Shown: piece by piece, positions 56,801-64,000 of the stretch
How positions within the stretch are numbered: the stretch's first letter is position 1
How the letters are laid out: each line of letters starts with the position of its first letter
Source: Isoetes taiwanensis
Taxonomy: Eukaryota; Streptophyta; Lycopodiopsida; Isoetales; Isoetaceae
DNA: 64,000 nucleotides
Assembly (NCBI GenBank): GCA_021234155.1
Contig: JAJEKV010000025.1
Coordinates: 7,578,531 to 7,642,530, forward strand
Reading direction: 5' to 3'
Notes under the pieces: model-generated
What the model saw: only the letters and a program-made list of their open reading frames with translations
Database searches by the model: none
What the model was told of the DNA's origin: nothing
Made by a program: the position numbers and the translations under genes

Positions 56801-59800
56801 GTAGGCGACCACCGGTTTTAAGTTCGGAACCGGAATTGCCGAAGGCGGGCCAATCTGAGGGATACCAAGAAGGCAGGCACGAATAAACATGTGGACTAAC
56901 AGATGGCTCAGCCCAAATCCAGGCTTCCAGTTTCAGTGTTCAATCTTGGCTGGGACTGAAATCATTCTGGGATCATTCTTCCTCCCGTGTGATTACACTG
57001 GGCAACCTCAGGAGCTTTAGAGCAAACTTACAGGAGGTGAAGGTTCCAGTGTGGGTTGAGGAGGTGTGCACAAAAAGAAATGCTGAAGATAAAGGATTCG
57101 CTTTAGGACAGGCCAGATGGGAATTCCTTCATCCCTAGGGCGATCTGGAGAATGGGACACCCTGGGACCTCTTTGAAGGACTTTAGAGCAACAATTGTTG
57201 CCACAGTGACCATATCAAACTAACCACTCTCTCTCCTTTGATGAAGGCAGCAGCTCAACCCTTCATTGGGCTGCAGGATGGCAGGCATTAGGTGTTGAAG
57301 GATCGGCCGCCGAAAGGCCGAGCGTGCCAGCGCTGCCTGCGATATAAAACCGAAGGCGTTCGCGAGAGGTTGCTGAATCTCTTCCAATTGCTGAATCGCC
57401 GGCACCCGACTCGACCCAATTCCTGGCAGCAATGCGGCCAAATCGCCAGACGTTTACGCTTTCTTTGCGCCAGCGTTGAACTGTTCCCTTCAGCGATGGC
57501 GGACTACCGCCGGGCTGAGCTTCCATTGGCGACTGTTCCTTTGAAGGACTGCAAATTCCGACGGCGCTGCTCTGATGCGCGCCAGGAAGAAACTGAAGAA
57601 GGGCGGCGGCGGCATTCGGGGTTCAAAGCCATTGGTATCCGAGCGAAAAATGCTGAACCGAAAGAAAATACCAGAACCGGTCATTGATTTCTTTGGCTTT
57701 CAACGAACATTCAACCGCTCATCGGAACTAATGACCGCCAGGCATTCACCGAGGGTGACATTCCCGTTAGTAGCGACAGCCAGCGTATGTTCTCCCCGCG
57801 TTCGACATCCTGATTGCTCTTCACCATTTTGAACATGAACTCAGGCCGGATTTTTGGGTAACCAAAACCTAATATGAACGCTGGCTGGCGGAAAATAAAG
57901 CAAACTTAAGGATGAACAATGGTGCTGGTTTGTACAGGCAGGATATGGCCATGGGCTCTGCCGGAATCATTTGTAACGGTTTATGCGGGCACGCTTGACC
58001 GACGAAGGATGGTGACAGCCAGTGAGCGAAACCTGACGAACCTCGCGCTGGGTTTTCGTTTGAGATCGCCGGGCCTGCCAGTTCCCGCTGCCAGACCAGA
58101 TTCAAAGGATACCAGCTATTTACCGGGCGCTCCAGCCGGACGGGCTCAACACTGCCGTTCCAACGACCACCATTGCGAGCCGCCAGAAAGCGATGCTGTT
58201 CGCCTGTGCGTGACCAGGCGTGGCATCCGGAATCGCTGGTGCGGCGGAAATCAGGATTGCCGGGTGCGGAATGAAGGCGATCTGGTCGAACCGCTGGTGG
58301 GAACACCCGTCGCCGGGATTCGAACATCAGGCGCCAGCCAGCTGGCTGACGGTCGCGTTCGGGCTGCTGGTGCCATTGAAGCCGCTGGACTCGTCGTGCT
58401 GGGCGGTTCGACCAGACGGCGCTTCCGTTTCTACCGTTCACCGTTCGCCAGATCTGCCTGGTGGTTTCCTTCTGGCTGGTTGGATACCGTTGGTTATGCT
58501 GCATTCCATGGTTTAAAACCGGACCGTTTAAGTTCTTTGGCGACCTGGACGCCGGTTATTGCTGAATGTTGCCCAAAATATCCGCTTCTTTCGGTTTTCG
58601 GATAAATGCAACCCCGCCGCCGAGCAGCCAGTTTAAGCCTGAAAAACCAGGGCTGCTCGAGATAAGACTCTTCGTTGGTCATCGGCGGACATTCTTCAAT
58701 ATTTGACGTCCGCCAGTTCGCACCGCCGCCAGCTTCATCCGGCAACCCGTGTAAAGGCGGCAGGAACCAGTGGCGAAACCAACCGGCAGATGTTGATCTG
58801 AACAGAGCAGTTTGAACCGGCGGCTGTTCAGGAAGCCAGCAGGACTCGCGGATGGCTTGGCACGCCGATGAGCAGTTCGATTCCGAGCTTGGTGTTTGGG
58901 CTGCCGACTGGGCGTCGGCTGCGCCAGGCTCGGGCAGCCATGGGATCTTCAGCTCTTCCATCATCCACATTCTCTTCGTCCGTCTGCCAGGTCTTCTTCA
59001 TGGCTGCGTGATAATCAGATCATTTCAGCATTTCTTCAAAATTGATCCATTCAAATCTCATGTTTGCATTTCAGGAGGATTTTCTTTCTTCGACAGTTTC
59101 TAAGACCGAGATGGCCATACTATGAGGACTGAACTATCAATTGCCTTTGGATAGAAATTTGTTCGAACAGCACATGGTTCTTCGGAGCGATTCAGAGGCA
59201 GAGGGCTGTTGACCGTTTGCTGGCGGTCGGATAAAATCTTCAAACTGAAGTTCTTCGCTGAAACCCATCTTCGGAAAGGGTTCAAAACCGATGCCTGTGT
59301 TCAACAATTGCTTCGACGCATGAGTTCTGAACAGCAGAATGTTTCGCATCAATGCTGCAAAACTTTTCGACCACCAATTTGAACCGCCATCGCATTGTGG
59401 TTGCATCGCTGGTTATTCCGTTCCGGCGCTGGAATCGCCAGTTGAACCGTACCCGCCTGCGCTTGCTGGCAAAGTACTGTTTCGAACTCGAAATCTTTGC
59501 GTTCGGCAGAAGGATGACGGTGCCGCTCACTGGTGGCAATGCCGCCTGGATATGGTTCGTCGGTGGTTTTGAACCGGGCGTTACTCAATGGGTTCGAAAC
59601 GAAAAGAATGGTCGTGCTGGCGCTGGGAATTCAGATCTCACAGATTAAGGCCGCTCCGCTTTTGAGCCATTGGTGCCATCATTCCGTTCTCGACTTCGGA
59701 ATGATTTCGTGCGGGCAATCAATGGTGAAGACTGATGAACCGAAGTCGCGGATGCGTTTTCGGTGGTTCTCATTCTGGCTCCGGTCGATTATTTTCGGGT

Positions 59801-61860
59801 CGTGGTTCGGCCTCGTGAAATCCATCCGTTTCACCGGCTGCTGCTCAGGCGGTGGATCACGGACCGCCATCGGTCAAATTTCGACAAACGAGAAATTGTT
59901 CACGAACATGACGTCGCCAGGCAAATGGAAGATGTTGGCGCCGGATTGAGCGCGCCAGGTGACCATGTTCCTTTTCGTCAATGGATGCTGGAAAAACTCG
60001 ACGATTGGTTACGGTTTCGCTGCGGCAGAACCAAACGAATCAGGCAGCGCATTCGATCCGCTCGACTTTCACGCTCGCAGCCGCAAACGCTCACCCGTCG
60101 ATGATGAACACTGCGCCAGAAATGACCATTCTTTGACCGACTGGGACGCCGCTCGTGAAGCCGTTGGGCGCCATCGCTGCATCAATTCCGCTGGTACAGC
60201 AGGCGGCCTGTTTCTGGGAGAATTCCTGGTCAAGGCGGGTCATGTTTCCGGCGGAGGTTCGCCGCCAGAGTGCCGCCCAGACTTCATTGCGCGAACCAGA
60301 CTGGCGGTGCTGGGATGTCGGCGGTTCCCCGTGCGGGGCCATTGGTGACCGCCATCGCTCGAACACGGCGTTATGCCATTTCACGGTGAAGGAAAACCGC
60401 TGTTTATGCGTGGATCCGGACATCCGCCTGAACTAACGCTTCATTGCCAGCGACGAACACTAACCAGGTGCTTCCATTCATAACGTGAAGGGCTTTCAAT
60501 TACCGGCAATTGCTCCGTTGAACTGCGGCATTCCGGTGGCTCGACGTTCGGGACATATCACCGGAGACATTATCACCGTTCAGGGTTGCAGGCGGAATGA
60601 GCACCAGCATGGCACGTGCATCTTCCGTTGCCGTCACGTATCGCCGGAACAAACCGCGCATCGCCGCGAGACCGGCATATCTGCGTAATCGAAACCGCCC
60701 GATGGGCGTTGGTTCGGTCAGATCGCCCGTGAAACAACCGACGCCTTCGGGGATCTCAGATGGTTATGGTTCATTGGACGTGATTTGCCTCCGTTATATG
60801 CCGTTCCGTTTTCCGCTGCCACTCCGGGCGCGCCAGATGCGTTGGGAATGACCGTTTATGGTGGATCTCCCGACCGGTGACGCCGCCATTCACGGCGTTC
60901 GCGTTAGCGCGTCTGGTTTCCATCGCTGGATGACGTGCCAGCGGACGGGCGTTCAGATAACGTTGGTGGTGGTTCTGGGCTTCACTTCGAGATAACGGGT
61001 TCATCGGACGTTGCCGGACTCGGCTGGAACGCCACGCTGTTTCCTTTTCCAGTTCAATTCGGGATGCTTTCTTCCTCCTTCGCTGCTGGTGTTCAGTTCA
61101 GGATTAGAGTTTGCGTTCTCACTAAAACTGAACCTCATTCCTTTGCGGTTCGTGGCAACTGGTACGCTGGAGTTGCTCTGCTAACAAAAGTACCGCGTAC
61201 CTTCTCCAGGAACCATTGCCTTAAGATGCCTCGCTTCTTCTTCGCTGGACATCAATTCCTTCAGTTAAGATTGAGAAAATTGAGGATTCTGCTGGTTTTA
61301 TTTCCAGCAGCCCTGCATCTTTCGGCGTATTTCGCAACAAATCATGCCGATATTCGCTGACGACCTGAACCAAAGGAAGAACCATTTAAGTTTCGCTGAA
61401 CTGCGGTCGCTTAAAACTTCCATCACAATGCGCTGAAGCCATTCTTCTGTCAAAACATTAGCGCTGGCAGACAACCAGAATGTCTTAATTCTTGCTGCTG
61501 GCGGATTAAAGCCGTGAGGTCTGAGCGAACCAGCAGATTGCCGAGGACGCTCGGACGCGTGGGCTGGTTTGGCGGATGGTTCGGCGTGCGGATGGCGTTT
61601 CGCTGGGCGGTCGACCAGGCGGATGCCGGAACAGTTCGGTTCGCTACCGGCGGCGCGGGTTGAAGGCTTGAGACGCGGCGGCTGGCGACTTTTCGCGAAA
61701 GCAAGTCTGGTTTTGGCGCATGACAAGGCGGAGACTTCGGGGATGGCCTTTTCGAAGTTTTATGGTTGCTGAGTGGCGCTGGTGGGAATTTTGGCGGGGC
61801 ATGACAGTAGCTACAGGAACGCGTTTGCTAATGGATTTATAACTCAAACAAATGGATTTC
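50861..61860. other. CpG-dense block of about 11 kb without genes
   Basis: The composition changes abruptly: GC rises and CpG becomes frequent, with words such as cgccgg, ggttcg, gaacgg and cgccagg everywhere. Two inner stretches (about 52690-53060 and 56880-57230) are almost free of CpG and look like ordinary plant DNA. Open frames of up to about 230 codons exist on both strands, overlap each other, and show no domain, conserved start or codon preference that I can see. Stops occur in every frame, so this is not an intact bacterial insertion. I can assign no function. Confidence 0.6.
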
Positions 61861-62480
61861 TAAAAACCGATGCTCGATATCAATAACCATCTCATTAGTC
61901 TAAAGTAGTTTAACCTATAATATGATGCTCGTGTGTCTTCCTCCTAGAAAACCTCTTCTGTCGCTCATTACAGATTGGTTTTCTTCTATCAAATAATTCC
62001 TTGCTCACTCCATACCATAGTTTTCCCCATTATTGCTCCTGGTCATCATGGATTGCTTACAGGGAACGCTTGTGAGTGGTCAAAACAATAAAATCATTAT
62101 AATTAATTATAGCGCCAAACATGGCACAAACATCAACAAAAATTTACCTGTAAGCTCTCAGGATCGAGAGCCGCAGTTCACGATTATCCCTCTAAACCCT
62201 ATAAAGGCGAATGGAGCAAAACACGCCTTTAAAATCTTAAAGAAAGAATGAGCCCAAACAACTGCATTGATACTAATGCAAAGCCAGTAAATACTCGAGC
62301 TTCTCCGAGAGGATTTGGGGTGTTACCTGCTTTCAGGCAATCAACGCGATGGATTGGAGAAAACACTATATGATGGGCTCGCGGATCTGGTGCACCCTAA
62401 TAGTCTCAAACTCCAGCGGCTTATTTTCTAACGGCATTGAACCAGTGTTATCTTCGGCGGGAATCCATAGCGACACTACG
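61861..62480. other. Intergenic DNA, ordinary composition
   Basis: AT-rich DNA after the CpG-dense block. A 72-codon plus frame at 62033-62251 shows no motif. No gene called. Confidence 0.4.
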
Positions 62481-62624
62481 AAACAAAGCCACATTACGGC
62501 TCTCTATTGACGTCCGGTGGTAAGTTTCCGTCGATGATGAAGCGTCAAAGCGTCACGATCGCCGAGCGCCTATTCGGCAATCGGACCGTCGATGCACTTA
62601 TTATTATCTTGTCCTTCTCGTATA

Positions 62625-62960
62625 TGCTCGTCTAGCGGCGACATGTAGTCGTTCAGCGTCGTTCGCATTACCGCATTAAATTAAACCCTTGCGCGCTTTA
62701 ACTGCCAGTGGCGCCGTACGTAAGGTAAAGCGTGTGGTGACTTGCTGCTTGCGTCGTTCAAGCGGCGACAATTTTGCGTCATCATGTCAGATCGGCGATA
62801 AATTTGCAGTAGCGTGCTGCTTGGCATGGTACCCGGTGTGGCGTCGTTCAACGGCGTTCTTGGCGTGGTATTGTCACAATGGCGGCACGGCGCCGCAGCG
62901 GCGTCGTTCAGCGTCTTTGGCGACATGGCGACCGCGCGGAACAGCGTGGTTCAGCGGCGA
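62625..62960. repeat. CpG-rich degenerate repeat with GCGTCGTTCA motif
   Basis: 'gcgtcgttca' occurs at 62751, 62841 and 62901, with close relatives near 62648-62672 and 62943. It is often followed by 'gcggcga' or 'cggcg'. Spacing is irregular (about 60-95 bp). Short frames on both strands arise from it and are not supported as genes. Confidence 0.6.
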
Positions 62961-62984
62961 TTAAAGAATTTTGATAAAAAATGT

Positions 62985-63395
62985 TGTTGTATTGTTCAAT
63001 GTGATTTAGCGGTTGGGTTAATATTCGTATTCAAAATTAACAATATTTAATACCAAATAAATATTTAGTAATATTTATTAATATTAATAATATCAATAAT
63101 AGTATTAATAAATATTAAATATGAACAAAATAGAATAAATATTTAAAATTTAAAAATTCGAAAAATAGAAACAAATATTGATTAAATTATATTAATGGTA
63201 GATAAGCATTGTGACAACATAGCAATTAAATGTTTAATAAATCTAAGAAGATAAAAAAATAGATAGAGCATAAAATTAACATAACAAAAATCACAAATAA
63301 TAAGAGCAAGCATAAAAATTTAAAATTTAATTCAATTAATATATTTCTGATAATTTGCATTTAAAATATATATTAAGTCTTTAGTTGTTAACTCT
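62985..63395. other. Very AT-rich tract
   Basis: Dominated by 'aatattta', 'ttaata' and 'aaatataa' words directly beside the CpG-rich repeat. No gene. Such tracts occur in matrix-attachment-like or decayed transposon DNA, but the sequence alone does not decide. Confidence 0.7.
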
Positions 63396-64000
63396 CTTCT
63401 TCTTGCTTCTTCTTCATTGGCAGTGCTTCATTGCACTGCATTATTGTATGTAACAATTAGTTCATTGTAGTCATAGTAATTATGTAGAATGATACACCTT
63501 CATCTCCCCTTTCCTTGATGTAAGCGTCTGTGATCCGCATATTTGCCTTGTTTGAAGGCCCTTCGGCGTTCATCTTTAGCGTGAGGCGACCGACCAAATG
63601 GCGCCTATTGAGAATGACACCAAAACTAATGTTGGAGTGTTCAACTTTCGAGAACCTACATTATAAACCAAATTTATACTTACAAATAGCTTATCCGAGA
63701 AAGCCATACTTGGCGGACCAGGTCTTATTGGCACTATAGGCGCCACCTTCTCGTACCTACGTCAGTGGCTGCCTTTGTTCTAGCTTCCCTTTCTTCCCGA
63801 TAATATGTTGGCCTTCAAACACTACAATGCAATATAGGGACTTGATCCACATGGCATCACTAATTATCGACTCATGGGAGAGATGATGTACTTGAAATCT
63901 CATTAGTCAACGGATAGAGGCATTGCCACTTCCTCTACTCCGGGACTCCTGTAGCTTAGCGAAACTTTCAACTGCTTCTTACGATTACCTGCAAAATAAA
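63396..64000. other. Intergenic DNA at the window edge
   Basis: A (CTT)-rich stretch near 63395-63415 and one 69-codon plus frame (63530-63739) without recognised motif. Nothing else seen. Confidence 0.4.

Noticed and set aside
57919-58605. 228-codon frame, the longest in the CpG-dense block, with a 211-codon frame on the other strand
   Set aside because: GC-rich DNA has few stops by chance. The two frames overlap on opposite strands, and neither shows a domain, a plausible start context or splice signals.
50861-61860. Horizontally acquired bacterial or plasmid island
   Set aside because: Real bacterial DNA of this length would show several intact genes of 250 codons or more; none exists, and no ribosomal, tRNA or mobile genes of bacteria are seen. 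An old, fully decayed insertion cannot be excluded.

Overview
The window looks like nuclear DNA of a seed plant with a large, repeat-rich genome. Evidence: spliced genes with GT-AG introns, an intact TORTIFOLIA1/SPIRAL2-type microtubule protein gene, a plant L1-type LINE with an RT zinc finger, tRNA-derived SINE heads, MITE/foldback elements and long decayed intergenic DNA. A gymnosperm is a reasonable guess but is not proven by anything seen here. No operon, phage, CRISPR or plasmid features were seen.

Layout. 1-4.6 kb: decayed intergenic DNA with a TTCTA microsatellite and an LTR-like piece. 4.6-8.5 kb: a 5'-truncated LINE whose ORF2 has four in-frame stops and no frameshift, with a small extra ORF at its 3' end. 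9.0-17.7 kb: a mosaic of diverged duplications (inverted and direct), a tandem array carrying SINE heads, and three nested insertions, the clearest being a 1.48-kb TIR transposon with an 84-bp minisatellite that stays open in both strands. 17.7-25.1 kb: the gene-rich core. TOR1/SPR2-like (+, six coding exons, about 924 aa) faces a two-exon gene for a two-TM-segment membrane protein (-, 378 aa), whose upstream region holds a foldback element. 27.2-28.35 kb: a broken FAN1-like nuclease gene whose C-terminal nuclease part is inverted relative to the rest. 28.5-32.1 kb: at least eight short, phase-compatible exons on the minus strand of a gene I do not recognise. 32.5-38.6 kb: a recent 2.5-kb direct duplication with (GAA)n arrays at its junctions. 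41.4-41.7 kb: a probable small three-exon gene (-). 41.7-50.9 kb: long stretch with no recognisable gene and drifting strand asymmetry. 50.9-61.9 kb: a CpG-dense, higher-GC block of about 11 kb that reads like bacterial DNA in composition but has no convincing coding sequence. 62.5-64 kb: a CpG-rich degenerate repeat beside a very AT-rich tract.

The only confidently functional genes are TOR1/SPR2-like, which controls cortical microtubules and directional cell growth, and probably the membrane-protein gene convergent with it. They share no obvious pathway. The rest is mobile-element debris, pseudogene fragments and duplications. I found no convincing new biological system. The most useful leads are the inverted FAN1 fragment, the hidden multi-exon minus-strand gene, the GAA-bounded duplication and the unexplained CpG-dense block, which may be an assembly or basecalling problem.
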